Origin: Lewinellaceae bacterium
GTDB lineage: Bacteria > Bacteroidota > Bacteroidia > Chitinophagales > Saprospiraceae
Reading direction: 5' to 3'
Length of the DNA: 64,000 nt
Assembly (NCBI GenBank): GCA_020636325.1
Contig: JACJYC010000005.1
Location: 442,323-506,322 of the forward strand
Shown: positions 9,061-17,724 of the stretch, one piece after another
How positions within the stretch are numbered: the stretch's first letter is position 1
Layout of the letters: every line of letters begins with the position of its first letter
Position numbers and translations under genes: made by a program
The notes under the pieces: model-generated
What the model was told of the DNA's origin: nothing
The model's input: only the letters and a program-made list of their open reading frames with translations
The model's database searches: none

Positions 9061-9474
9061 TCAATTGCGGTTTTTTAATAAATCGATGAATTCTTCGATC
9101 TTGATTACCTTTAAAGACGGGAACGGGATGGATTTTAAAACGCTAAAATGTCGATCATTGGTTACAAGGTAATCTGCATTTGAAGCTAATGCGCAGTCTA
9201 CGAATTTGTTATCGTCAAGATCATCAAATATTAATCGCCAATTGAAAAACACTTCTGTAAATTGGACATTACTTTTGAGGACAATACCTCCAACGATCAA
9301 TTCAGCAACAAAAGGAGAAAAATTCGCAGTAAGCTTTTCTTCGTATTCCAACAGTATTTCCGTAGTTAAGGACAACGTATAGCTTCCTGCTTCAAACTGA
9401 TCAAAAACAAATTTATACGGTGAGTACGGTGAGATTGAACTTAAAATGATATTGGTATCAAGTACGACTTTCAT
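9061..9474 (-). CDS. PIN-domain toxin (putative endoribonuclease)
   Basis: The 137-residue protein has the length and motif order of the PIN-family toxins annotated as TIGR00305-like: VVLDTN with D6, an acidic helix around E43 (LLEYEEKL), DLDDNKFVDCALASNADYLVTNDRHF carrying D88, D93 and D107, and a closing strand LKVIKIEEFIDLL. These acidic residues would hold the metal used to cut RNA. The gene starts 7 bases after the small upstream partner gene, as expected for a two-gene toxin-antitoxin operon with the antitoxin first. The target RNA cannot be read from sequence. Confidence 0.83.
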   Translation of the reverse strand: MKVVLDTNIILSSISPYSPYKFVFDQFEAGSYTLSLTTEILLEYEEKLTANFSPFVAELIVGGIVLKSNVQFTEVFFNWRLIFDDLDDNKFVDCALASNADYLVTNDRHFSVLKSIPFPSLKVIKIEEFIDLLKNRN

Positions 9475-9481
9475 TTAATCT

Positions 9482-9688
9482 TTATTCTCCTCTTAACCAA
9501 TGGTCAATCGTTCCTTGATCATATCCTTTTTCAAGCCAAATCTTACCGGATTCTTCCCTCGCTTTTTTTAGCAAGAAGCGGGCAATCAATTCTTTGATTT
9601 CGGGTAGAACCTCATCCGGTACTCCCGCCGCGTAAAGCTTGAGCAATTCAATTTGCATGTTTGAATAAGGCGGCTTAATCGAAAACAT
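9482..9688 (-). CDS. Small antitoxin partner of PIN toxin
   Basis: The 68-residue product is mostly helical (MQIELLKLYAAGVPDEVLPEIKELIARFLLKKAREES, then IWLEKGYDQGTIDHWLRGE). The pattern of a helical core and a C-terminal arm ending in DxWLRGE or a similar sequence is common in small partners of Bacteroidota PIN toxins. It precedes the toxin by 7 bases. No ribbon-helix-helix or AbrB motif is obvious, so how it binds DNA is unclear. Antitoxin function is inferred from size, order and spacing. Confidence 0.7.
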   Translation of the reverse strand: MFSIKPPYSNMQIELLKLYAAGVPDEVLPEIKELIARFLLKKAREESGKIWLEKGYDQGTIDHWLRGE

Positions 9689-9780
9689 CTTTTTACACGT
9701 TTGATAGAGATTTAAACAAAATTAACCCAAATTTGGTTCCGGCATAATAATGCCTAAAAACTTAGGTAATTTTATTAATA

Positions 9781-12700
9781 CTAATCCTCCAGCAAATACC
9801 CGTCAATTCCCAAGCCCGCCTTCTCTCCTGCCGGGGCCTGATATTTCACATACAAACTGTGCGGCTTGCCGTCGGCCGGCGCTTTGAAGTCCACCTGCTT
9901 TTCGTAGAAACGGCCGGCGGCTTCTCCGGCTCCGACGGTGGTCGTTGCAACGGGCGTTCCATCCGGGCTATCGAGGTAAAAACGCAGTTGGAATCCGGTG
10001 GACTTGCCGCCTGACAAGGCATAACGCACCTTGAGCCGGTTGACGCCGGTGAAATCGCAGGCCGGGTAGGACATCCAGCCTTCCGTACCGGCCGTTTTAG
10101 CCAGCGTTTCTTTTTGCCAGATCTCCTCGGTCATATGCTGCTTGCGGGCGCTGCCCTCGGCTTCGATCTTGGGGTAACTGAGCTCCAGAGAAGCGGTTGA
10201 TGCCATGGCGCGGACGGATGGGCCGCCTTTGTCGGTATAGCTGGCCTTGAGCCGGACCACCGTCTTGGGGTCCGTTTTCTTGCCCTGGTCCGGGTTGAGG
10301 TCGCCGGCAGCGGGCAGGCTGATCAGCTTCGTGTCATCGCGGCCGAGCGTCAGGATGTACCCGGCGATCATCCCTGCGGTTTCCACGGTCATCGACGGGT
10401 GCGCGCTCATAGCCGTTTCGCCCCAAACGCCGCTGCCCCCTTTGATGATCTTGGCGCTCAGGTAGTCGATCGCGTCTTTCTGATCGCGGTAGCGGGCGGC
10501 CACTTCCTCGTAGGAGGGGCCGGCAGACCGTTCTTTTTCCTTGTGGCACGAAGCGCAGTCATTTTCGCCGATGTATTGCCTGCCCAATTCGTCTTCCGAT
10601 ACGATCTGGTGCCCCAGGACGGGTTTGGCCACGGTCAGGTAATCCAGCTTGAGCGAGAACCGGTCGGCGGGAATGGCGGCGCCTTCCAGTTGGCCGTCCT
10701 CCTTATCGGCAACGACCACTTTGTATTTAACCGGGCGACCCGGAAAATAAAACTGGCGATTGCCCTCCACCTCGATGGCGAGCCGGGGCGCTTCATTGCC
10801 GGCATACACGGCCAGCGGGCCGATCCGGGTAGCCGCGCCTTTATCGTCGATGGCGGTCAGAAATACATTGTAATCGCCTACTTTGGCGTAGGTATGCGCG
10901 GGTTCGGCTGCCGTCGTTTCTTCCGTCTGGCCGTCGCCGAAGTCCCAGATATAAGAAAGCGGACCGCCGTCGGGATCCAGCGACCCTGCAGCCGAGAATT
11001 TCACGGTTAAGGGAACGGAGCCCGAAGTCCGGTCGGCGACCAGCTTGGCTTTGGGCGGCCGGTTGCCGTCCGTAAAATCGATCCGGTACAGGCCCGAATC
11101 GTCGTTGCCGGTATACCAGCCCGCACCGTATTCGAGCACGTACAAGCGGCCGTCGGGTCCGATCTCCATGTCGATGGGATGCGAGAATTTCGAACCGGAC
11201 ATGAACGGCTCCATCCGCACATAATTGCCCGTGGAGTCCATGGTGACCACCTTGACCCAGTCGCGCATCCATTCATAAATGAACAACTTGCCGTCATAGG
11301 CGGCGGGCAGGCGGGTTGCTTCGGGATAGTCTGCTGCGTGGTACACAGGGCCGGCCATGGCATTTCGCCCGCCGGCGCCCAACTGCGGGAACAGGGTGGA
11401 TTCCTCGTACGGATACCAGATGAATGCGCCCTGCGCCGGCGGCAATTCCCGTTTGCCGGTATTCCTTTTCGAGGTATTGACCGGGTGGAGCGGGTCGAAG
11501 TAAGCGCCCGCTTTATCGGTGGCGAAGTCGTATTCGCGATAAGCTTTATTGTCGGCGATAAAGAACGGCCAGCCGAAGTTGCCGGGGCCGCGCGCCTGGT
11601 TGATCTCGTCGTATCCTTCGGGGCCCCATTGTTCGTTGTCCTCCTCGGCGTCGGGGCCCACTTCGCCCCAGTACAGGAAGCCCGACTTCCAATCGACGGA
11701 AATGCGGTACGGGTTGCGGGTACCCATGACGTATACCTCGGGCAGGGTCCCGGCTTCTCCTTTCGGGAACAGGTTGCCGTCCGGGATCTCATAGGTGCCG
11801 TCCGGGTTGATCTTCAGGCGCAGGATCTTGCCCTGATAATCGTTGGTATTGCCCGCCTTGCCGGTAGCGTCGAATTGCTTGAATTCCGGCCGGTTATCGA
11901 TCGGGGCAAAGCCGTCGGGGTGGTTCTTTTCCTTGCGCTGGTGGGTCGGGGCGGTGTTGTCGCCGGTGGAGACAAACAGCATCCGGTCGGGGCCGAACGC
12001 CAGCGAGCCGCCGGTATGGCAGCAGATGCTCCGGTCGCTGTAAAATTCCAGGAGGATCTTTTCACTGGCCAGGTCGAGGGTCTGCTCGACAAGCGTGAAC
12101 CTGGACAGGCGGTTGACTTCCTTCTCTTTCGGGGAATAGAACAGGTAAATGAAATGGTTGTCGGCGAATTCCGGGTCGATGGTCAGCCCGACGAGTCCCT
12201 GTTCGGAATGGATCTTGGGGTCGTCAGCCTGAAAGAAGACGTCCAGCTTGCCGGCCTGGGTCAGCTCGCGGGTATCGTTGCGGTAGTACATCAATTCGCC
12301 GCGCCGCTGGATGACCAGGATATCGAGGTTGGGCAATACGGACAATTCGATGGGTTCCACCCAGACGGAATCTGCCAGCGGGACTTTGACGAACCGGTCC
12401 TCGTCGGGCGTGCGGGAGGTGGTTGCTTTGGAATAATCGCGCACATTATTGCCGATGGCGTATTGGATACCCCCTTTGAGGTGTTCCAGAAAAACGGGAT
12501 CCCGGAAATTTTCCGGATTGTGCCCTACGCAGGTATAAAAGGACCGGCCGCCGTCGAATTCGCGGAACCAGGATACCGGCTGAACCGACTTATTCTCGTC
12601 TTCGCGGGTGCAAAGGAGCGCAGCGCCGGCATTCAGCTCGGGAAAATGGTACCATTCATCCGTCCAGCTGAAGCCGTCGGGTATCTTGGCGATGGCCGGA

Positions 12701-13149
12701 TGCTTCACATCCCTGATCACCTGGATGCCGGAAGCGGCGGAGGTCTCGTGCCGGTCCGGCCGTGCGCCGATGAGTTCGCCGAACCAGGCCCAATCCGGTT
12801 CGGTCTCGCAGGCGGAATGGATGCCCGCAAAGCCGCCGCCGGCCTGGATGTAGCGTTGCAGGTCAGCTTGTTGAAAGGAATTGAGGAAAGCGCCCGAGGT
12901 ATTCAGGAAAACGACGGCGGAATAGCGCTGAAGGTTTTCTTCCGCGATCAGTTCGGCGTTTTCCGTGGTATCGATGAGCCAGTGGTTGGCTTCGGCCATT
13001 TGGGCCAGGGCTTCGCGACCGGCCTCAATGGCGGCATGGCGCGGTCCCGCCGTTTTCGAAAAGACCAGAATGCGTTCGGGCTCCGGGGCGTTGCAGGCCT
13101 GCATCAGCAAAACAGCCGCCAGGAGCCCCGGCAGGAAATACTTGGTCAT
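9781..13149 (-). CDS. ThuA / PQQ sugar dehydrogenase / PKD / cytochrome c fusion lipoprotein
   Basis: The 1122-residue protein begins with a lipoprotein signal (LLAAVLLMQAC, Cys19). Domains in order are a ThuA-like domain (about 27-240: RILVFSKTAGPRH, GGGFAGIHSACETEPDW), then a GSDH-type six-bladed quinoprotein sugar dehydrogenase domain (about 255-695: EQGLVGLTIDPEFADN, HTGGSLAFGPDRMLFVSTGD, GTRNPYRISVDW). A PKD domain follows (about 700-790: LSYIWDFGDGQ), then a c-type cytochrome with haem motif CASCH near residue 865 and a likely methionine ligand near 920. The last domain is a C-terminal beta-sandwich resembling CBM6. It would oxidise a sugar or related carbohydrate at the envelope and pass electrons to its own haem. 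The arrangement is known in Bacteroidota and Planctomycetota. The gene follows the glycosyltransferase gene by 9 bases. Confidence 0.87.
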   Translation of the reverse strand: MTKYFLPGLLAAVLLMQACNAPEPERILVFSKTAGPRHAAIEAGREALAQMAEANHWLIDTTENAELIAEENLQRYSAVVFLNTSGAFLNSFQQADLQRYIQAGGGFAGIHSACETEPDWAWFGELIGARPDRHETSAASGIQVIRDVKHPAIAKIPDGFSWTDEWYHFPELNAGAALLCTREDENKSVQPVSWFREFDGGRSFYTCVGHNPENFRDPVFLEHLKGGIQYAIGNNVRDYSKATTSRTPDEDRFVKVPLADSVWVEPIELSVLPNLDILVIQRRGELMYYRNDTRELTQAGKLDVFFQADDPKIHSEQGLVGLTIDPEFADNHFIYLFYSPKEKEVNRLSRFTLVEQTLDLASEKILLEFYSDRSICCHTGGSLAFGPDRMLFVSTGDNTAPTHQRKEKNHPDGFAPIDNRPEFKQFDATGKAGNTNDYQGKILRLKINPDGTYEIPDGNLFPKGEAGTLPEVYVMGTRNPYRISVDWKSGFLYWGEVGPDAEEDNEQWGPEGYDEINQARGPGNFGWPFFIADNKAYREYDFATDKAGAYFDPLHPVNTSKRNTGKRELPPAQGAFIWYPYEESTLFPQLGAGGRNAMAGPVYHAADYPEATRLPAAYDGKLFIYEWMRDWVKVVTMDSTGNYVRMEPFMSGSKFSHPIDMEIGPDGRLYVLEYGAGWYTGNDDSGLYRIDFTDGNRPPKAKLVADRTSGSVPLTVKFSAAGSLDPDGGPLSYIWDFGDGQTEETTAAEPAHTYAKVGDYNVFLTAIDDKGAATRIGPLAVYAGNEAPRLAIEVEGNRQFYFPGRPVKYKVVVADKEDGQLEGAAIPADRFSLKLDYLTVAKPVLGHQIVSEDELGRQYIGENDCASCHKEKERSAGPSYEEVAARYRDQKDAIDYLSAKIIKGGSGVWGETAMSAHPSMTVETAGMIAGYILTLGRDDTKLISLPAAGDLNPDQGKKTDPKTVVRLKASYTDKGGPSVRAMASTASLELSYPKIEAEGSARKQHMTEEIWQKETLAKTAGTEGWMSYPACDFTGVNRLKVRYALSGGKSTGFQLRFYLDSPDGTPVATTTVGAGEAAGRFYEKQVDFKAPADGKPHSLYVKYQAPAGEKAGLGIDGYLLED

Positions 13150-13158
13150 ACCTCGGTA

Positions 13159-13947
13159 TTATTTTTCCGGTTGTACCATGGCTTCAACGGGCCTTGCAGG
13201 GTCGTTCCATTGTACTTTGGGTTTGCTGTTCTTGAAGAGGTTGTACTTCAGGATGCAGTAGATGGCCCTGAAGCCGTCGCGCCAACCGATCTTCTTGCCT
13301 TCGTCGTAGGTGCGGCCGTAATAGGAAATGCCGACCTCATAGATCCTGATCTTGGGGATCCTGGCGATCTTGGCGGTCACCTCGGGTTCGAAACCGAATC
13401 GTTTTTCCTTCAGCTCTATGCTCTGGATCAGCCGGGTACTGAAGAGCTTGTAACAGGTTTCCATGTCCGTCAGGTTGAGGTTGGAAAACATGTTGGACAG
13501 GTTGGTCAGGAATTTGTTGCCGATGGAGTGCCAGTAGAAGAGGATGCGGTGGGGTTTGCTGCCCATGAACCGCGAGCCGTACACGACGTCGGCCATCCCC
13601 AGCAGGATGGGCTCAAGGAGTTCGTTGTACTCCCTGGGGTCGTATTCCAGGTCGGCATCCTGGATGATCAGGTATTCGCCCGTCGCTTTTTTGATGCCGG
13701 TGTGGAGGGCGGCCCCTTTCCCCTGGTTGACCTCGTGTTCGTAGTAGACCACGTTGAGGTCGGTGTTGTTCTGGATGTAATTGTGGACGGCCTCTTTGGT
13801 GTTGTCGGTGGAACAATCGTTCACGATGATGATCTCCTTGCGGATTCCCCCGACCATTTCTACTTCCCTGATCTTGTCCAGGATCAGGTGGATCGTCGGC
13901 CCTTCATTGTAGGCGGGGATGACGATCGATAGTTTGTTGATTTTCAT
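13159..13947 (-). CDS. Family 2 glycosyltransferase (DPM1-like)
   Basis: The 262-residue protein has a GT-A fold from residue 5 on: LSIVIPAYNEG, EIIIVNDCSTDNT, NQGKGAALHTGIKKATGEYLIIQDADLEYDP with the metal-binding DAD, and VVYGSRFMGSKPHR. It closely resembles dolichol- or undecaprenyl-phosphate mannosyltransferase-like enzymes that charge a lipid carrier with sugar at the inner face of the membrane. There are no C-terminal membrane spans. ATG 13947 (MKINKLSIV) is chosen; another ATG three codons earlier is equally possible. It sits between a polytopic membrane protein that may use lipid-linked sugar and the sugar dehydrogenase fusion. Confidence 0.85.
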   Translation of the reverse strand: MKINKLSIVIPAYNEGPTIHLILDKIREVEMVGGIRKEIIIVNDCSTDNTKEAVHNYIQNNTDLNVVYYEHEVNQGKGAALHTGIKKATGEYLIIQDADLEYDPREYNELLEPILLGMADVVYGSRFMGSKPHRILFYWHSIGNKFLTNLSNMFSNLNLTDMETCYKLFSTRLIQSIELKEKRFGFEPEVTAKIARIPKIRIYEVGISYYGRTYDEGKKIGWRDGFRAIYCILKYNLFKNSKPKVQWNDPARPVEAMVQPEK

Positions 13948-14012
13948 GCGAGGCATTTTAAACTTTCAAAGAATGGTTGCAAAATGGTTGTGTTGTTCAG
14001 GGTGTTATTCGG

Positions 14013-15752
14013 TCATTGATCACTGATATGGGTCTGCTGTGAAAATTTGGTATCGACCCTGAAGCCGTCCTGGTAATCGCTGCCCCTCATCATCAGGTTC
14101 TGTTTGGGGAACGGCGTACAGGGCAAGGGCAGGTTATAGCACCAGATCCCTTTGGCGGGCGGTTCCGCCGGCGGCGTATTCAAGGTAAAGTTTTCGGCCT
14201 GGAAAATCAGGGGTTCGGTCCGGACCTGGAAATAATCCGGCATCCACAATAAGCCCGCCGAAAAATGCTCGGTGTACCTCACGCCGTTTTTAAGTACGGA
14301 AGTAGCCATCATCAGCGGCGGAAATAACAGGAATATGAATTGATTGGGTTTGATCCGTCTGACGGCCGGCGCGCCGACCCAGGAAAGCACCAACCCCAGC
14401 CCCAGGAAAAGGAAAGCAAAGCCGAACCTTGGGCGCGGCGCCTCCAGAAACCAGAAAACCAGGTTGAAGGCCACCGTGAAATTCACGATCGCCAGGGTGT
14501 ATTTGCGCCGGTACAGGGCCAATGCGGCCAGGAATACCGTGAACAGGTCGATGATCATGATCGCCTGCCATTTTAGCGACTGGTTGGGCCACCAGGCCTT
14601 GAACCACGGGACAAACGGCATGGAGAGCACTTTCGGAATGTCCTGGATCGGGGTCACGGCGCCGCCCGAAGGCAATTTGGCCCAGCCCGAAACCAGGTTC
14701 TTCTCCAGGATCACTTCTTCCATGGGGATCTTCCAGTCGACAGAAAGTACGTCGAGCTGGGGCACCGGATAGAGCAGGTAACCGGAGAGGATGATATTCC
14801 GCGTAATGAACGGCGCCAGGATCAGCAGTCCGGCGCCGGCAAAGGCCAGCAATCTTCTGCCGGCAAACAGGCGTTTCAGGGTAAACAAGAGGATGACGCC
14901 GGCAAATACAGAACTGAGCTTGAAGGTAACCGCCGTCATGATCAGCATCCAGAAAAACAGCAGGCCCGTCATTTTGCTCGCTTCGAAAACCGGCCTGTCC
15001 ATAAAAAAAAGTAAAGCGTATAACAGGATCATGGCGCTGATGCCGTCGGTGGACGTGCCGTGTATTTCCGGAAAAAGCTGGAAGGTACAGGCCAGCGCCA
15101 GGATGGAATACAGGATAAAATCAGCCCATCGCTGCGCCGCCAGGTTGGATTGAACCAGCACAACAAGCCGGGTGATGAACAGGAAGAAAAACAGGCTTGC
15201 CAGCGAAAACACAACGTGATCGCTTGAAAACCAAAGTGTGAAAAAGGCAGATGAAATGAAGAAATGCGAATTGAAGGCAAACCGACCGTGTACATTGCCC
15301 AGACCGGGTACAACGGCGTATTCCCTGATCCACTTGATCGATTGGGAATGGTAGAACCAAACGTCCGATTCGCCGAATTCCAGGATCACCGCGCACATCG
15401 ACATCAGGAAAACGGTCAGGATCACCACTTTTACCGGCCACGGCAGCCCTTTCCAGCCCGATCGCAGGCCGGCATACACCGCAGCCAGGTCGGCCCTGAG
15501 CCAATACGTAAGTCCCGCCCCGGCCAGGGCAAAAGCACTGACCAGGTATCCGTTGACCGGCATGAAAATGGAAGCGATGCTGACCAGGGAGGTGATCAGC
15601 ATAAAACCCAGGAGAAATACGTAATCCGGGCCGGCCTTTGCCAGTATTCGACGGTCTTCATGCAACAGTGAAGCCGTTAAGGCGGACCCGGCCAGACCAA
15701 AGACCAGTGATATCCAACCTGCGAAAACCCACGAAATGAGCAATGCGACCAT
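14013..15752 (-). CDS. Polytopic membrane protein, LIC_10190-like
   Basis: The 579-residue protein contains roughly a dozen membrane spans, starting at the N-terminus (LLISWVFAGWISLVFGLAGSALTA), with larger loops such as WFYHSQSIKWIREYAVVPGLGNVHGRFAFNS and a C-terminal soluble tail of about 90 residues. The overall plan resembles GT-C type glycosyltransferases and the LIC_10190 family of membrane proteins; that family name is from memory and not verified. Its neighbours are a lipid-linked GT2 and RfbC, so a role in surface glycan or glycoprotein synthesis is likely. A good Bacteroidota promoter lies about 160 bases upstream. Confidence 0.7.
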   Translation of the reverse strand: MVALLISWVFAGWISLVFGLAGSALTASLLHEDRRILAKAGPDYVFLLGFMLITSLVSIASIFMPVNGYLVSAFALAGAGLTYWLRADLAAVYAGLRSGWKGLPWPVKVVILTVFLMSMCAVILEFGESDVWFYHSQSIKWIREYAVVPGLGNVHGRFAFNSHFFISSAFFTLWFSSDHVVFSLASLFFFLFITRLVVLVQSNLAAQRWADFILYSILALACTFQLFPEIHGTSTDGISAMILLYALLFFMDRPVFEASKMTGLLFFWMLIMTAVTFKLSSVFAGVILLFTLKRLFAGRRLLAFAGAGLLILAPFITRNIILSGYLLYPVPQLDVLSVDWKIPMEEVILEKNLVSGWAKLPSGGAVTPIQDIPKVLSMPFVPWFKAWWPNQSLKWQAIMIIDLFTVFLAALALYRRKYTLAIVNFTVAFNLVFWFLEAPRPRFGFAFLFLGLGLVLSWVGAPAVRRIKPNQFIFLLFPPLMMATSVLKNGVRYTEHFSAGLLWMPDYFQVRTEPLIFQAENFTLNTPPAEPPAKGIWCYNLPLPCTPFPKQNLMMRGSDYQDGFRVDTKFSQQTHISDQ

Positions 15753-15912
15753 TCTCGCCCGGTTTATGAGAGCTTAAACTATTAAACGTTTGCAGGAGGA
15801 GGATTGTCAGGTAGAGCTGTAATGATGATGTCGGATCTTCCAGCACGAAGGAAAAATCCATTTACAGGGAATCTGATGTCAGTTATTTGTCTTAGATCGG
15901 CTTTGTGCGAGT

Positions 15913-15944
15913 CAAAGGTAACGTATTCCGGTGAATCGCCAAAA
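15913..15944 (-). promoter_or_regulatory. Bacteroidota-type promoter
   Basis: Read on the minus strand, TTTTG (15940-15944) is followed after 19 bases by TACCTTTG (15913-15920). This matches TTG-N17-23-TAnnTTTG. It would give a leader of roughly 150 bases before the membrane protein gene starting at 15752. It is the main element in the otherwise plain 263-base gap between that gene and rfbC. Confidence 0.6.
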
Positions 15945-16015
15945 CAATAAGCGGTTCTACGGCATTTCGCGGGTTTTGTTGCACCGGAAAGTGAAGAATT
16001 TCAGGAAAAAACAGA

Positions 16016-16558
16016 TTATTTCCGGTGACGGCCGAACGGAGGCCACGAGGTATCCTTTTCTGACAGGATAATCCCGGCCGGATCGATTTCCCAGTCGATT
16101 CCCAGGGCCGGATCATTATAGCTGAGGCCGCCTTCATGGGCTTTTGAGTAGTAATTATCGCACTTGTAGGCAAAAATGGCCGTTTCGCTCAGTACGACGT
16201 ACCCATGGGCAAAGCCGCGCGGGATGAACAACTGCCTTTTGTTATCGCCGCTCAGCCGGACGCCGTACCACTGGCCGTATGTCGGTGAATGTTCGCGAAT
16301 GTCAACAACCACATCCAGCACTTCGCCCTCGATCACGCGCACCAGTTTGGCCTGTGCAAAAGGCGGCGCCTGATAATGCAGCCCCCGGAGCACACCATAG
16401 CCTGACTTGGCCTCGTTGTCCTGTACAAAATCGGTATACACGCCGCCCTCGCCGAACCGGAGGCGGTTGAAACTCTCGAAAAAATACCCCCGGTCATCCG
16501 GAAAAACGACGGGATCGTAGATCATCAGGCCCCCGATCGGGGTAGGTGTAAACGGCAT
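16016..16558 (-). CDS. rfbC: dTDP-4-dehydrorhamnose 3,5-epimerase
   Basis: The 180-residue protein has the full RmlC cupin pattern: YDPVVFPDDRGYFFESFN, SGYGVLRGLHYQAPPFAQAKLVRVIEGEVLDVVVDIR, QLFIPRGFAHGYVVLSETAIFAYKCDNYYS and DPALGIDWEI. H61 in RGLHYQ is the catalytic base, and the tyrosines near FAYKCDNYY are the expected partners. It performs the third step of dTDP-L-rhamnose synthesis in the cytoplasm. ATG 16558 (MPFTPTPIGG) gives the usual family length; an upstream frame would add 22 residues. The other rhamnose pathway genes are not in the window. It is separated from the DUF2911 gene by a terminator and so has its own promoter or is monocistronic. Confidence 0.93.
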   Translation of the reverse strand: MPFTPTPIGGLMIYDPVVFPDDRGYFFESFNRLRFGEGGVYTDFVQDNEAKSGYGVLRGLHYQAPPFAQAKLVRVIEGEVLDVVVDIREHSPTYGQWYGVRLSGDNKRQLFIPRGFAHGYVVLSETAIFAYKCDNYYSKAHEGGLSYNDPALGIDWEIDPAGIILSEKDTSWPPFGRHRK

Positions 16559-16621
16559 CTGACCGGTTTTGGTTTGAAGAGGCAAAGGTAATAAAGGGGA
16601 CATGCAATCGGCAGCTCCTCC

Positions 16622-16658
16622 CAATAAAAAAGCCGCGACCCTGATCAGGATCGCGGCT
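16622..16658 (-). terminator. Rho-independent terminator
   Basis: On the minus strand, AGCCGCGA and TCGCGGCT flank an inner CCTGATCAGG palindrome (16631-16658) and are followed by a run of T residues interrupted near its end (16630-16622). It lies downstream of the DUF2911 gene, about 110 bases after its stop codon. The tandem array at 16679-16770 therefore falls inside the 3' untranslated RNA. Confidence 0.85.
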
Positions 16659-16678
16659 TCCGGAAGTCAGGCTGAATC

Positions 16679-16770
16679 TAATCCTCGATTCCTCCCCCGA
16701 CCGCCGTAGCTCATCAAGAGCGAAGGAGGTAGTTCCTCGATTCCTCAATTGATTCGATTCCTCCAAATCA
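16679..16770. repeat. Octamer array with embedded palindromic element
   Basis: Words related to GATTCCTC repeat on both sides of a GC-rich insert (about 16694-16731) that begins CCCGACCGCCGTAGC and ends GAGCGAAGGAGGTAG. The array ends exactly at the stop codon of the DUF2911 gene (16771). The insert is related to the one at 4694-4735. Confidence 0.78.
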
Positions 16771-17625
16771 TCACATCGCCCACTCCTTGATCGACTTCTC
16801 GTTCATCCGAACGTAGTCGTCGTTTCCGGCGGCTTTGGCCAGTTCCAGAGATTTTTTAGCGGCGGCGATGGCTTCTTTTTTCTTGCCCAGGTCGGCGAGG
16901 ATCAAAGCTTCAGTGCGCACCTGCCAGAAGGCCGGTTTTTCCACATTGGTGGCTTTCTGGATCCACTCCAGGGCCTGGTTGAGGTCCTTGCCGGCAGCGT
17001 GATAGTAGGAAGCGGCAGCGTAGTAGTCGTTAGGGGTCGGGCCGGCAAGCGTAGACTTGATGCTGGCCATAACCGCTTCGTCAACCGGCACTTCCAGCGG
17101 AAGAGCTACCCAGGTGCTTTCCCACATAATGCCGATATTTGCGCTGGTGTTGGTGATATCGCCGATATCGAAAGTCAGGGTCTCGATATTGATCGGCGCC
17201 AGGCTTTGCGGTTGGGCGGTAACTTTGGCAACCGGATCCTTTTCAGTGTAGCTGGTCCAGTTGGTGCTTTCATAAGGATAGAACATGAACACCCAGCTGC
17301 TGGCGCCCGGCGTGGCCAGCACCGCATAAGAACCGGCCTTCAGGGGCTGGCCGCCCAGTTTGACGTCCGTGCTGAAGGTGAACTTGGTAGCCGAGTTGGC
17401 CCCCAGGCGCCAGACACTGCCGAAAGGCACTACACCTTCGGCTGAAAAGATCTTACGGCCTTTCATGCTGGGCCGGGAATAGGCCAGTGTAATGTCCGTC
17501 AGGCCCACTGTTTGCTTGAGCTCAGCGCCCGGGCTTGCAGCCGGCGTCCGGATCTGTGAATGAGCCGGAAGGGCAAACACGACCAGAAGGGCAATCGGTA
17601 AAAGGTTGTTGATCAATCGCATCAT
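16771..17625 (-). CDS. DUF2911 domain protein with TPR-like tail, exported
   Basis: The 284-residue product starts MMRLINNLLPIALLVVFALP, a signal peptide. The same reading frame stays open far upstream, but that extension is the antisense of the sigma-54 regulator and mgsA and is not coding. Residues about 25-170 form a DUF2911 domain (SPGAELKQTVGLTDITLAYSRP, VVPFGSVWRLGANSATKFTF, LKAGSYAVLATPG), common in Bacteroidota and of unknown function. Residues 195-284 form helices resembling tetratricopeptide repeats (YYHAAGKDLNQALEWIQKA, ALILADLGKKKEAIAAAKKS). It is probably periplasmic. The stop codon touches a tandem array and is followed by a strong terminator. Confidence 0.85.
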   Translation of the reverse strand: MMRLINNLLPIALLVVFALPAHSQIRTPAASPGAELKQTVGLTDITLAYSRPSMKGRKIFSAEGVVPFGSVWRLGANSATKFTFSTDVKLGGQPLKAGSYAVLATPGASSWVFMFYPYESTNWTSYTEKDPVAKVTAQPQSLAPINIETLTFDIGDITNTSANIGIMWESTWVALPLEVPVDEAVMASIKSTLAGPTPNDYYAAASYYHAAGKDLNQALEWIQKATNVEKPAFWQVRTEALILADLGKKKEAIAAAKKSLELAKAAGNDDYVRMNEKSIKEWAM

Positions 17626-17657
17626 GTTAATTTTGGTTTTAATAGTAAATAGGATGA

Positions 17658-17695
17658 TTTTGGAGTGTAAAACTCTTAAATTGCAATTAGCTTTG
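17658..17695 (+). promoter_or_regulatory. Possible promoter of mgsA
   Basis: TTTTG (17658-17662) and TAGCTTTG (17688-17695) match the two promoter boxes, but the gap is 25 bases, slightly longer than usual. The ATG of mgsA lies 30 bases further on. Confidence 0.4.
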
Positions 17696-17724
17696 AAAAC
17701 ATCGCCAATAAATTCTTTGTTCAA

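Noticed and set aside
11179..13932. A plus-strand frame of 917 codons opposite the sugar dehydrogenase fusion and the glycosyltransferase
   Set aside because: It mirrors the codon pattern of both genes on the other strand, runs across the intergenic gap, and its translation shows no recognisable domain or signal peptide.
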